Below, one piece after another: positions 1 through 9,729 of a stretch of DNA of 64,000 bases. The DNA is from Exiguobacterium mexicanum. GTDB lineage: Bacteria; Bacillota; Bacilli; Exiguobacteriales; Exiguobacteriaceae. Location of the stretch: positions 1,312,501 through 1,376,500 of the forward strand of contig NZ_CP040676.1 in the NCBI RefSeq assembly GCF_005960665.1, given 5' to 3'. Position numbers and translations under genes: made by a program. The stretch's first letter is position 1; every line of letters starts with the position of its first letter. The notes under the pieces were generated by a model. It saw nothing but the letters and a program-made list of their open reading frames with translations. It made no database searches and had not been told where the DNA came from.

Positions 1-1
1 G

Positions 2-580
2 GCGATAATCATCCGTACCATCAAAGAGCTATTGTTCGGCAATCTCGTCGCCTGGATTCAGCCCATCCTGATTTGGATCGGCGGTTGGTTCGACGGAGTC
101 AATCTCGATCCGACCGATCGCGTCAACCGTATCCTCGTCCCGGACAATCCGAACATCGATGCCGAGACGATTTCAAACGAGACGTTACTCGAATCGGCGA
201 CGAACCAATCGCTATTCTTGGTCGTCACGTTTCTCGTCGTTCTCGTCAGCGTCATCGCTTTATTCATCTATGTGCAACGCCGAAAAGAAATCCATGAGGA
301 TGTGACGGTGCCGAAGCAACGCCATCAAGCGGCCGCTTCGGTTCGCCGCTCGACACGGGCCCCACGGCACGTCCGTCTGCTTGATGCCGGGAGACGTCTC
401 GAACAGGCCCATCCCCGCCAGCGCGAAGAGACTGTTTCGGAATGGTTCGAACGAATCGGATTTACCGAAGGAAGTCGCTTTGCCACATGGCTGGAGGCGG
501 CCGAGTACGGAGAGAAAGAAGCGCCGGCTCCAATCGTCGAGGCGTTCGAACGACATGTCACCCAGACGCTCAAACAATAA
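2..580 (+). CDS. DUF4129-like membrane protein, C-terminal part (5' end outside window)
   Basis: The reading frame is open to the left edge of the window, so this is the C-terminal part of a longer protein; the TTG at 32 is probably an internal leucine. Visible are a hydrophobic stretch near the start, an extracytoplasmic-looking linker, one clear membrane segment (SLFLVVTFLVVLVSVIALF), a basic cytoplasmic linker, and a tail with ETVSEWFERIGF and a WLEAAEYGE-type element. That tail fits the C-terminal DUF4129 domain, often found downstream of MoxR/DUF58 genes and on transglutaminase-like membrane proteins. The family assignment is from pattern, not a search. A bidirectional terminator follows directly. 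Confidence 0.6.
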   Translation, partial: AIIIRTIKELLFGNLVAWIQPILIWIGGWFDGVNLDPTDRVNRILVPDNPNIDAETISNETLLESATNQSLFLVVTFLVVLVSVIALFIYVQRRKEIHEDVTVPKQRHQAAASVRRSTRAPRHVRLLDAGRRLEQAHPRQREETVSEWFERIGFTEGSRFATWLEAAEYGEKEAPAPIVEAFERHVTQTLKQ

Positions 581-629
581 GACCAGCCAGATGACCGGAC
601 TTTCCGGGACACCTGACTGGTCTTTTTTT
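579..629. terminator. Bidirectional intrinsic terminator
   Basis: The arms AAGACCAG (579-586) and CTGGTCTT (617-624) are followed by a T-run on the plus strand. It lies between the convergent DUF4129 and cls genes and overlaps both stop regions. Confidence 0.75.
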
Positions 630-2094
630 AAAGAATCGGGCTGAGCAAGCGCGACACGCTCTCTTTGAAGCGAATCCATTTCGTTCGTGTCTCATAACGC
701 TCAACCGTTAACCTGTCAGCACATGCGAGGTCTCGATCGAATGCATCGATGACGGACTGGGCCACGACCTCGTCATATACGAGCGCCGAGATCTCGAAAT
801 TGAGTCGGAAACTGCGGGCGTCGATGTTCGTCGTGCCGATCGAGGCGACCTCGCCATCGATGACGAGCGTCTTCGCGTGCAAAAAGCCGCCTTCATACGT
901 ATATACTTCGGCCCCGTAGCGGACAAGCTCGGCCGCATTCGTATACGTCGCCCAGTAGACAAACATATGGTCCGGCTTGTTCGGGATCATCAGGCGGATT
1001 TTCGTCCCGGACATGAGCGCATTGCGGCAGGCGTCGAGGAAGCTGGCGTCAGGGATGAAATAAGGGGTCTGGATGTAAATCGTCTCTTTCGCCTCGGTGA
1101 TCATCTTGACGAGCATGTTTTTCAAGTGCTCGGTCGATGAGTTCGGGCCCGATGTGACGATTTGCACCGGTGATTTGGCCGTCTCAATAAGGATGGACGG
1201 CCAAATGAAATCCTCTTTCTCGGCTCGATGCTTCGTCGGTACGGCACGGTTCCAATCGAGGAGGAAACGCTCGAGCAGTTCTCGGACCGCCTCCCCTCTC
1301 ATCCGTAGATGCACATCGCGCCAATAGCCGAACTGACGATTCGTCCCGAGGTATTCATTCCCGACGTTGAAACCACCGATATAGCCGATCTCCCCATCGA
1401 TGATACATAGCTTTCGGTGATTCCGGTTATTGACGCGGAAGTTGATACCGAGGCGTGACGGGAAGAACGATTTGACCTCGCCGCCGTGCGCGAGCAGTTG
1501 TTTAAAATGGGAACGTCGCAATCCGCGGGAGCCGACGGCGTCATAGAGCAGACGGACCTTGACCCCTTCCTTGGCCCGTCGCGTCAAGGCCGAGATGAGC
1601 GCCTGACCGAGCGGGTCGTTTTGGATGATATAGTATTGGATGTTGATTTCCTTTGTTGCCACCTCGATGTCATGGAACAACGCATCGAACTTCTGCTCGC
1701 CGTCATGGATGACTTGAATTGCATTATGATACGTCACGAGCGCATTCGTGGAGGATAAGTTCAAGCGGGCGAGGCGACGATACTTGGATAAGAGCGGATC
1801 ACTGGCGAACAAGCCGCCATGGGCGTCGAGCTCAGTCAACTGGTTATGGACGTGTTCCGCGTATTCATGCCGTCGTTCCTCGTCGACTTGGTAGAAGTTA
1901 TTCGATTTGATTAATCGTCCGAAGAAGATATAGATGAAGAATCCGAGCAGCGGCACGAAGAATAAAACAAGTAGCCAGGCCCACGTCGACCCGATATCGC
2001 GCCGTTCGAAGAAGATGATGGTCACCGCAAACGTCACGTTGAGGATGACCAATACGATACCGAGTATGCCTAGAATGAATTCTGTCGTGATCAT
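628..2094 (-). CDS. cls: Cardiolipin synthase (phospholipase D family)
   Basis: It joins two phosphatidylglycerol molecules into cardiolipin and glycerol at the cytoplasmic membrane. The protein has 488 residues, the usual length for bacterial Cls. Two N-terminal membrane segments (about 5-30 and 38-58) precede two PLD catalytic HKD motifs: H226-x-K228-x4-D233 and H406-x-K408-x4-D413, both complete. The frame is open 84 bases further upstream, but the ATG at 2094 has an AGGAGG site 8 bases before it (AGGAGGAAATCGAGATG) and starts the expected MITTEFILG membrane segment, so it was chosen. The gene stands alone, ending in a bidirectional terminator. Confidence 0.95.
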   Translation of the reverse strand: MITTEFILGILGIVLVILNVTFAVTIIFFERRDIGSTWAWLLVLFFVPLLGFFIYIFFGRLIKSNNFYQVDEERRHEYAEHVHNQLTELDAHGGLFASDPLLSKYRRLARLNLSSTNALVTYHNAIQVIHDGEQKFDALFHDIEVATKEINIQYYIIQNDPLGQALISALTRRAKEGVKVRLLYDAVGSRGLRRSHFKQLLAHGGEVKSFFPSRLGINFRVNNRNHRKLCIIDGEIGYIGGFNVGNEYLGTNRQFGYWRDVHLRMRGEAVRELLERFLLDWNRAVPTKHRAEKEDFIWPSILIETAKSPVQIVTSGPNSSTEHLKNMLVKMITEAKETIYIQTPYFIPDASFLDACRNALMSGTKIRLMIPNKPDHMFVYWATYTNAAELVRYGAEVYTYEGGFLHAKTLVIDGEVASIGTTNIDARSFRLNFEISALVYDEVVAQSVIDAFDRDLACADRLTVERYETRTKWIRFKESVSRLLSPIL

Positions 2095-2176
2095 CTCGAT
2101 TTCCTCCTTTTGTCTCTTGTTTACCCATTCTTCGTAAGAATGAAATGCTCGTTTACAGGTAAAGGGATAGACACAC

Positions 2177-2206
2177 AAAAAAACACCGCGCCTGCGGTGT
2201 TTTTAG
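2177..2206 (-). terminator. Intrinsic terminator of the LysM-3D gene
   Basis: A perfect stem with arms AAAAACACCGC (2179-2189) and GCGGTGTTTTT (2194-2204) lies just downstream of the LysM-3D stop codon on the minus strand, with the T-run as part of the arm. Confidence 0.85.
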
Positions 2207-2216
2207 GGTAAATCGA

Positions 2217-2999
2217 TTAGTTTAAGACTTTGATTGTGATTGATTTACGACCGAAGTTGAGCGCTTGCTCTCGTGTCGGCATCAAGATATCGATTTTGTT
2301 ACCTTTGATGGCGCCACCAGTATCTCCAGCGATTGCTTCGCCGTAGCCTTCAACCCATACTTTAGAGCCGAGTGGGATGACTGAAGGGTCAACCGCGATG
2401 ACTTTTTGGTTCGGGTTCGAGCGGACGTCGATTCCTGTTGCCGTGATTCCTGAGCATCCTGCACAGTATGGCGTGTAAGCCGTTGCTTCCACAGTCATCG
2501 TCTTACCTGAAGCCGGAGCTTGGGTTTGCGTTGTAGACGTAGACTGTTTCGTCACTGGTGCAGATGTTGATGCTTTTGGTTTAGCGGCTGGTGCGCTGTT
2601 CGCAACCGATGCTGCTTTAGCACCTTTTACAGAGAATTGTTGACCAGGGAAAATGAGATCTGAATTAAGACCGTTCCATGTCATCAACTGTTTGACAGAT
2701 ACGCCGTTGTTTGTCGCGATGCGATACAACGTGTCACCTGATTTTACTGTATACGTTTTTGAAGCGCTTGAAGCTTTAGCTTCTGACTTCGCAAGCTTCA
2801 ATACTTGGTTTGGATAAATCATATTAGAGTTTAAGCCGTTCGCTTGTTTGATGTCATTAACTGATACACCGTTGTTCACGGCGATACGGTAAAGTGTATC
2901 TCCAGACTGAACTGTGTGTGTTGATGCTGCCGAAGCTGGAGCAGCGACTCCTAAACTAAGGCCAGCGAGTGCCGTTAGTGTCAATAGTGGTTTTTTCAT
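2217..2999 (-). CDS. Secreted LysM-LysM-3D domain cell-wall protein (YocH-like)
   Basis: This is an exported peptidoglycan-binding protein, probably a muralytic or lytic-transglycosylase-type enzyme. Its 260 residues hold a signal peptide (1-25, ending APASA-A), LysM repeat 1 (about 28-70, HTVQSGDTLYRIAVNNGVSV), LysM repeat 2 (about 83-125), a Ser/Thr/Ala linker, and a C-terminal 3D domain (about 167-260) with VDPSVIPLGSKVW and GDTGGAIKGNKIDI, carrying the conserved aspartates. The family includes B. subtilis YocH. The start has GGGAGG ahead of ATG. Its divergent upstream region contains TGTAAC/GTTACA hexamers resembling WalR boxes (separate entry). Confidence 0.92.
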   Translation of the reverse strand: MKKPLLTLTALAGLSLGVAAPASAASTHTVQSGDTLYRIAVNNGVSVNDIKQANGLNSNMIYPNQVLKLAKSEAKASSASKTYTVKSGDTLYRIATNNGVSVKQLMTWNGLNSDLIFPGQQFSVKGAKAASVANSAPAAKPKASTSAPVTKQSTSTTQTQAPASGKTMTVEATAYTPYCAGCSGITATGIDVRSNPNQKVIAVDPSVIPLGSKVWVEGYGEAIAGDTGGAIKGNKIDILMPTREQALNFGRKSITIKVLN

Positions 3000-3033
3000 A
3001 AGAATATTCCTCCCTTTTCTAACGCCCCCTTAC

Positions 3034-3097
3034 TGTAACACCTGTATATTTCACTGCCGTTACAGGCTGATATGAGAGTGATATCAGTTCAGTTACA
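3034..3097. promoter_or_regulatory. Cluster of WalR-like TGTAAC hexamers upstream of the LysM-3D gene
   Basis: TGTAAC occurs at 3034-3039 on the plus strand, and its complement GTTACA at 3059-3064 and 3092-3097. Read on the minus strand, the middle copy gives TGTAAC-N5-TGAAAT, one mismatch from the WalR direct repeat TGTWAH-N5-TGTWAH. B. subtilis yocH is a known WalR target, so regulation by wall stress is plausible but unproven here. Confidence 0.3.
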
Positions 3098-3207
3098 GAA
3101 GCTTTCAGCGAGATGAGAGGAATCTGAATTTTTACAATCCAAATACAAATGGCTTAGTTGAGCCATTTTCAGCTATACTAAAAGGAAGAGAAAGGAGGTT
3201 TTAGTCT

Positions 3208-3468
3208 TTGGAACTATTACTGCTATATTACATTGTGACTAATTTCCTAGCGTTTATGTCATTTAACCTCGATAAACGTCGTGCTAAATCAGGGGAATGG
3301 CGCATTTCGGAACAAACGTTACTCATTCTCGTTTGGATCGGTGGCGCATTCGGGGCCTATCTCGCGATGCGGTTCTTCCGTCATAAGACGTTGAAACCGA
3401 AATTCCGCATTGGTGTTCCAATCGCCATCTTAGTGCATGCGGGTGTCACCGGTTGGTTCATCTTTTGA
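3208..3468 (+). CDS. DUF1294 family membrane protein
   Basis: A small integral membrane protein of 86 residues with three hydrophobic segments (about 2-18, 37-55 and 68-86). The DUF1294 signature is visible: FxDKRRAKSGEWRISEQTLL followed by GGAFGAYLAMRFFRHKTLKPKF. The function of the family is unknown. It starts at a TTG with a strong AGGAGG 8-9 bases upstream (AAAGGAGGTTTTAGTCTTTG). It is divergent from the LysM-3D gene and monocistronic. Confidence 0.9.
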   Translation: MELLLLYYIVTNFLAFMSFNLDKRRAKSGEWRISEQTLLILVWIGGAFGAYLAMRFFRHKTLKPKFRIGVPIAILVHAGVTGWFIF

Positions 3469-3608
3469 CGCCATTATATAGAAGGAACTTGTTCAATCGC
3501 CACGTAGAAAATTCCGATGAAATGTCTTGATAGACGCTTCGTGGTGAAAAAGAAGTGTGTCCATCCGGTGTTAAAACGAAATAAATGTTCAATTATTGAG
3601 GTGTTTGG

Positions 3609-4409
3609 ATGAAGGTTGAAGAAAATCTGATTGATATCCAAGAGTGGACTGAAACGACGATTGAGACGACGATCAAAGTGAATCCGCAGTTTCAAATCTG
3701 GTTAATCACGAACGGACAACTCGACCTGCTCGTCAATGGGACACGGTCTCGGCTCCGCTCCGGGATGGCGTTGATCTTAGACCGTGGACAAATCGTGAAA
3801 GTTGAACCGAAAGGAGAGCCATTTCGTTTGGTCGTGATCTCCGTCGAGCCGTTTGACCTATTCTCTCCGTCGCTTGCGGAGTTGTACGTGACACCGCACG
3901 CCGAGACGTCGCGTAGTAAAGTGTTGCATCCCGGTGAACCAGGAGATAAGCCCGTCCTCGACATAATCGACAAAGTGATTCGCAGCCTGAAGAAGAAGTC
4001 CTCGTTCGCGTTGCTCGATGCGAGCTTACAGCTCGCAGTCATTTGGCGCTATTGGATTCAACAGCCGCAAAGCAGAACGAAACATCATGTTCAGGAACGG
4101 ATGCGTCTCATGCTCGCCTACATACATGACCATGACACGATGAAACTGACGCTCGAAGACATCGCAGCAACGGGTGGTCTGAGCCGGGCGGAATGTTGCC
4201 GCTACTTTACAAAATGGGGCGACACATCGCCGCTCGCCTACGTCCAGAACGTCCGCATGCATCGTGCGGCGCGCCTCGTCGAGGAGTCGAAGGAACCGAT
4301 CGCCGATCTAGCGCATCGTCTCGGCTACACGAGCGTGAGCCATTTCGTGCAATCGTTTAAAAAAGTCCATGCGGTGACACCATTGGCGTACCGAAAGCGA
4401 CAGACATAA
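3609..4409 (+). CDS. AraC-family transcriptional regulator
   Basis: A DNA-binding regulator of 266 residues. The N-terminal half looks like a cupin-type sensor (LLVNGTRSRLRSGMALILDRGQIVKVEPKGEPFRLVV). The C-terminal 100 residues are a double helix-turn-helix of the AraC type (LEDIAATGGLSRAECCRYFTKWGDTSPLAYVQNVRMHRAARLV, then IADLAHRLGYTSVSHFVQSFKK). The closing F..P..YR motif is present. No target can be inferred: the downstream neighbour is convergent and broken, the upstream one a DUF1294 gene. The ribosome site is weak (GAGGTGTTTGGATG). Confidence 0.9.
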   Translation: MKVEENLIDIQEWTETTIETTIKVNPQFQIWLITNGQLDLLVNGTRSRLRSGMALILDRGQIVKVEPKGEPFRLVVISVEPFDLFSPSLAELYVTPHAETSRSKVLHPGEPGDKPVLDIIDKVIRSLKKKSSFALLDASLQLAVIWRYWIQQPQSRTKHHVQERMRLMLAYIHDHDTMKLTLEDIAATGGLSRAECCRYFTKWGDTSPLAYVQNVRMHRAARLVEESKEPIADLAHRLGYTSVSHFVQSFKKVHAVTPLAYRKRQT

Positions 4410-4410
4410 C

Positions 4411-4438
4411 AAAAGCCGACAATCGTGTCGGCTTTTTC
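4411..4438. terminator. Bidirectional intrinsic terminator
   Basis: Arms AGCCGACA (4414-4421) and TGTCGGCT (4426-4433) with a 4-base loop, flanked by A- and T-runs. It separates the AraC gene from the convergent SDR pseudogene. Confidence 0.85.
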
Positions 4439-4441
4439 TCG

Positions 4442-5041
4442 TTAACGGGCGGTCCAACCGCCGTCTGCTTTCAAGACGTCTCCATTGACGAAACTCGAAT
4501 CGTCGGAGGCGAGGAACAACGCGACCTTGGCAATTTGCTCCGGTTCACCCATCGGGGCATCCCCTGCCCTTGGATGGCCCGCATCCCGAGCTCGCTCGGC
4601 GCGGTGATGGTGGCGCCGATATTCGTATTGACGCCGCCCGTTTCTTGCTTGTCCATGATGTTGATCGCGGCCCGGGCCAGTTTCATCGGTCCGGTCAAAT
4701 TGACGGCGATGACGCGGTCCCACACCTCTTCGGTCACTTCGCCGACGGTCAAAAAGTTGTCCATGATGCCGGCATTGTTGACCAAGATGTCGAGCGAACC
4801 GAACGTGCTCGTCGCCGTCTCGACCATCTTGTCGATATCTTCCTGCTTTGTGACGTTCCCGGCGACGCCGACGGCTTCCCCGCCGCTCGCTTTAATCTCT
4901 GAGGCGACCGCTTCGACCGAGTCCCCGTTCATGTCGATGGCGACGACGCGTGCCCCCTTCCTCGGCAAACAGTTTGGCGATGGCCCGACCCATCCCTGAC
5001 CCGGCCCCGGTGACGAGTGCCGTTTTACCCGATAATTTCAC
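4442..5041 (-). pseudogene. Short-chain dehydrogenase/reductase, broken by two frameshifts and loss of the catalytic segment
   Basis: From a GTG start with a good GGAGG site, the N-terminus reads [24 protein letters not shown], a classical SDR NAD(P) motif. The frame breaks at a run of five G (plus-strand C 4953-4957; four would keep frame). It continues in a second frame through [20 protein letters not shown] and VIAVNLTGP, and breaks again near MPR-MGEPEQIA (about 4545-4550, one base missing), ending in FVNGDVLKADGGW. Between INIMDKQETG and GVNTNIG about 50 residues are missing. That is where family members carry the catalytic Ser, Tyr-x3-Lys and the AAYTASKHA-type helix. Three independent lesions argue against sequencing error. 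Confidence 0.85.
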
Positions 5042-5235
5042 ACCGCATTCCTCCTTGATGAGACAACTCAAGAACGACAGAGAAAACGACAAGTACAATT
5101 TACTCACGTGTCATTAGTCTATACCGGGATTTGGGTGAAAACGTATCTCCGTTTGAAAGAATCTGCTTCTGTTCCAATCACTAGTCACGTACAATGGAAA
5201 GATACAGATATTGGGAGTTGGAAGGTGGGATTCAA

Positions 5236-6093
5236 TTGAATCGTTATCATGCAGAAGTGATGGGAAGCGGGACACCCGTTATATTTTTACCGGCTGGAGG
5301 ATTCACCGGAGAAGAAGGCCGTTCACTCGCTGAGGTGCTATGCGACGACTTCGAGGTGCATTTGCTGGATTTGCCATGGTTCGGGCGAAGTGAAGGGATT
5401 AAGCAGGTCGTGACGTCCGAACAGTTGGCGGATTGGGTCAACGACTACGTCGTCACACATCGACTCGGACCCGTCCATGTGATCGCGCATTCACTTGGAG
5501 GTGCGATCGCTCTCGCTTTCGCCACGCATTATCCCGAGCACGTGGAGCGGCTCGTCTTGCTCGATCAAGGCCATAAGGCGTTCCCGCGCGTTCCGTTGAG
5601 AGAGTATGGCGTGTTCGGCCTGGTCGTCCCGCTCCTGAGCTGACTTTATCGTCTGTTCGGACCTCGACTCGTCCCGAAAATCGAGACGAAGGTCATTTCA
5701 GATGAAGGTACATCTCCAGTTACAGCGGAACAGGTTAAGACTTTCTGCGCACAGACAGGCCTCTCTGAACGAAACGAGATTCGGCGCGCGTTGAACGACC
5801 CGGCTAAGCTCGGACGAGGCGGATTGAATCTGCTGTTCGGCTTCTATCACCTTGACGTGTCGCAGCTTATGCGTTCACTTCAAGTCCCGACGTTACTTAT
5901 TTACGGCGATTTTGTCGGACTGGACGACAAAGAAGCCCGATTGACGAAGTCAGCCATGATGGACCTACAACGACATGAGCTGCCGATCACTTACATACGA
6001 ATGGCAGGCGGCCACTTCGTCCATTGGAATCCTGCGTTCCCGATTGAACAAGTGCGACAGTTTTTACAAACTGAGAAAGCGAGCGGTCTCTAA
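5236..6093 (+). pseudogene. Alpha/beta hydrolase interrupted by an in-frame TGA
   Basis: One continuous frame encodes an alpha/beta-hydrolase fold: oxyanion region PVIFLPAGGFTGE, nucleophile elbow AHSLGG, strand VERLVLLDQGHK, and a late histidine motif GGHFVHW. The frame is cut by TGA at 5641-5643 between VVPLLS and LYRLFGPRL, where CGA (Arg) would restore it. Downstream sequence is well preserved, so the nonsense change looks recent. The start is taken at TTG 5236 after GGTGGG; an ATG at 5194 also opens the frame but overlaps a possible -10 (TACAAT). The stop overlaps the next gene (TAATG), implying an operon. Confidence 0.8.
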
Positions 6094-6632
6094 TGAACCG
6101 TCAGCAAAAAATTGTCATCATTCTTGTGTTCATGTTGTTGTTATCAGCCGGAGTGGCCTGGGCATTTGATTCGACGAAGCAGCCACAATTGCCCGAGGGA
6201 GCGGAACCGATTCTCACCTACCCTGTTAATGACCGTGACATGAGTCTTCGCTTTTTCACGAACAGTTACACCGTCGAGGAATGGAGTGAAGAGCCGGTTG
6301 CGCAAGGCATAGGTCTTGAACTTACTGTCGACAATCAGGTTCAGTCGGTTACATCTGAATCGCTGTCCGAGGCAGGTCTCACGTGGTCGACTTTCGGCCA
6401 ATCGTGCGGAGATACGTCATCATGTTCCCCGTACGATATCCTTTACGGGATGAACCACGGCGAGACGACAAGAGTCATCGTCGAGTTGAACGGGGAACGG
6501 TTCGAACCGGAACTGTTGAAGACGAAGGCCGGGAATGATGTCTGGTTCGTGCTCGTCGACCAAATCGAGTCGATTGAGTCGATCACCGGTTACGATGCTG
6601 CGGGGGACATATCCTACCGCTTCAACAACTAA
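6093..6632 (+). CDS. Exported or membrane-anchored protein of unknown function
   Basis: Not recognised as a named family. The 179 residues begin with a signal-peptide/anchor (KIVIILVFMLLLSAGVAWAF, residues about 6-25). An extracellular domain of mixed beta character follows, with two cysteines close together (QSCGDTSSCSPYDILYGMNHGETTRVIV), possibly a disulfide. The start ATG overlaps the stop of the broken hydrolase by one base (TAATG), so the two were translationally coupled. The gene may now suffer polar effects from the upstream nonsense codon. Confidence 0.7.
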   Translation: MNRQQKIVIILVFMLLLSAGVAWAFDSTKQPQLPEGAEPILTYPVNDRDMSLRFFTNSYTVEEWSEEPVAQGIGLELTVDNQVQSVTSESLSEAGLTWSTFGQSCGDTSSCSPYDILYGMNHGETTRVIVELNGERFEPELLKTKAGNDVWFVLVDQIESIESITGYDAAGDISYRFNN

Positions 6633-6634
6633 AA

Positions 6635-6667
6635 AAGAGACGGAGGACGGCTGTCCTCTCATCTCTT
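6635..6667. terminator. Hairpin between convergent genes
   Basis: A two-step stem (AAGAGA/TCTCTT outside, GAGGAC/GTCCTC inside) lies between the convergent genes and includes the stop codon of the excalibur gene. The A-run at 6631-6636 would serve as a U-tract for minus-strand transcription only. Confidence 0.55.
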
Positions 6668-6929
6668 AGCGCTCGCAGGCGATACCGTCCTTATCACGGT
6701 CTTTTGATTTGTTCGCTTCGTATAACGAACTGTTGGCGTAAGGCTTGTACTTTGTCTTACCACCTTTGTTTTTCGTCGTCTTCGTTTTGGCGACACCGCC
6801 TTTGTACGTCTTATTCAGTTCGGTGCAATTCTTAAATTTTTTCGGTGCGGCGTCCACGGTTTCTGACGGTGCGACGCTCAGCGTGAACAACGCGATGCCG
6901 GCGATGGTCGCACGAAGTAACTTCTTCAT
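6666..6929 (-). CDS. Secreted excalibur calcium-binding domain protein
   Basis: A small exported protein (87 residues) with a signal peptide (1-28, ending VDA-A). An excalibur domain follows, with FKNCTELNKTYKGGVAK at the start and the terminal calcium-loop signature DRDKDGIACE. The two cysteines of the domain (NCTEL and IACE) are present. Such domains occur on Bacillota surface proteins and nucleases; here it stands alone, so the function is unknown. The ribosome site is AGGAGG ahead of the ATG. Confidence 0.92.
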   Translation of the reverse strand: MKKLLRATIAGIALFTLSVAPSETVDAAPKKFKNCTELNKTYKGGVAKTKTTKNKGGKTKYKPYANSSLYEANKSKDRDKDGIACER

Positions 6930-7040
6930 AGTTGTTTCCTCCTTAGTAACAAACGATATCAGTGTTAATTCTTGTTTATTATAAGGGCAGTTATGATGAA
7001 TCCCCTGCTTTTTAAAAATAGTTGAAGGAAGGTAACATCT

Positions 7041-7256
7041 ATGGACTTACTTATATTGATGCAGGACCGGGCTCTCCCGTTACTGCTGCTCGCACTATTT
7101 CTCATTTTGAACGTGGTGTTCGTCATAGGGATTTGGAAACGACGACGCCACTTCTCCAAAGGTTTTCTCGTGTTCGCGAGCTCGCTTGCGTTTCTACTCA
7201 TGACGTCATCGGTCATCCTTTTCATGTTCACGATGTTCATCGGCTACAACCAGTGA
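7041..7256 (+). CDS. Small two-segment membrane protein
   Basis: The 71 residues contain two clear membrane segments (about 10-32 and 42-66) joined by a short basic loop (WKRRRHFSKGF). A purine-rich site (GAAGGAAGG) precedes the ATG at good distance. No family is recognised. It is monocistronic between the divergent excalibur gene and an AraC-type regulator. Confidence 0.75.
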   Translation: MDLLILMQDRALPLLLLALFLILNVVFVIGIWKRRRHFSKGFLVFASSLAFLLMTSSVILFMFTMFIGYNQ

Positions 7257-7345
7257 CGTCTTCTATCCGATGATATCCGTATCGAAATCATCGAGTGCCC
7301 CTACGATGTTCGAAGTATGATGAATGCAGATAGGAGGGAATGCTG

Positions 7346-8212
7346 ATGCTTGAATCACTGAACCGATTGATGGACCACATCGATCAACATTTAACAGAAG
7401 ACATCACGAGTGAGGATATCACACGCATCGTCGGGGTATCCGACTATCATTTTCGACGCATGTTTTCCTACATGGCCGGGATGACGCTCAATGAATATAT
7501 CCGAAATCGTCGGCTGTCAGAAGCGAACAAGGACTTGATTCATGGGAAATCGGTCACGGACGTGGCGTATACGTATGGATACCAATCCGTCGACGGGTTC
7601 TCGCGAGCGTTTCGAGACTGGTGTGGCTTTTTACCGTCTGAAGTGATCAAGAACAAGATTCAAAAGTCATTCCCGAAATTCACTTTCTACATCGACATCA
7701 AAGGAGGAATTTCAATGGAATTCAAATTAGAACATAAACCTTCATTCAACGTCGTCGGCGTGTCCAAACGCGTCCCGATTCAATTTGAAGGTGTGAACAA
7801 TGCAATCGTCGAGTTGGCGCAGTCAATTACGGAACAACAACGAAGCGAGATGCATCAATTGGCGGACCTTTATCCAAATCAAGTGCTCAACGTGTCGTAC
7901 GACTTCGATGAAGGCTATTTGGACGAAACGGGTTCACTCACGCACATGATTGGCTTCGCGACGACACAAGATAATCCGTACGAGGATCTTGAACAAATCA
8001 CGATTGCGTCGAACCTGTGGGCCGTCTTCCCGAATACCGGCCCGTTCCCGAAGACGCTCCAGGAGACGATGGCCAAAACGTATGCCGAATGGCTGCCGAC
8101 GTCTGGGTACGAACTGGCCGACTTGCCGAGCATCTCGTTCACGAAGCATGACGGACCGTCGGACAACGTCTATAGCGAAGTGTGGGTGGCGGTCAAACCG
8201 AAAACGACGTAA
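7346..8212 (+). CDS. AraC-family regulator with GyrI-like effector-binding domain
   Basis: A 288-residue regulator of the Rob/SoxS-like type that responds to small molecules. The N-terminal AraC double HTH (about 1-105) includes ITRIVGVSDYHFRRMFSYMAGMTLNEYIRNRRLSEA and VTDVAYTYGYQSVDGFSRAFRDWCGFLPSEV. The C-terminal GyrI-like/BacR-type effector domain starts at MEFKLEHKPSFNVVGVSKRVP. The ATG at 7346 is chosen over 7340 because AGGAGG at 7332-7337 is 8 bases from it but only 2 from the other. A strong terminator follows. Its target is not evident. Confidence 0.9.
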   Translation: MLESLNRLMDHIDQHLTEDITSEDITRIVGVSDYHFRRMFSYMAGMTLNEYIRNRRLSEANKDLIHGKSVTDVAYTYGYQSVDGFSRAFRDWCGFLPSEVIKNKIQKSFPKFTFYIDIKGGISMEFKLEHKPSFNVVGVSKRVPIQFEGVNNAIVELAQSITEQQRSEMHQLADLYPNQVLNVSYDFDEGYLDETGSLTHMIGFATTQDNPYEDLEQITIASNLWAVFPNTGPFPKTLQETMAKTYAEWLPTSGYELADLPSISFTKHDGPSDNVYSEVWVAVKPKTT

Positions 8213-8219
8213 GCACAGA

Positions 8220-8259
8220 AAAATACCTCTTGAAGACAATTGTCTTCAAGAGGTATTTT
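8220..8259. terminator. 40-bp perfect palindrome, bidirectional terminator
   Basis: Two 20-base arms (8220-8239 and 8240-8259) are exact reverse complements and end in AAAA/TTTT. The palindrome sits between the convergent AraC/GyrI regulator and the GH1 gene. Confidence 0.8.
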
Positions 8260-8262
8260 CGT

Positions 8263-9729
<1,467 letters not shown>

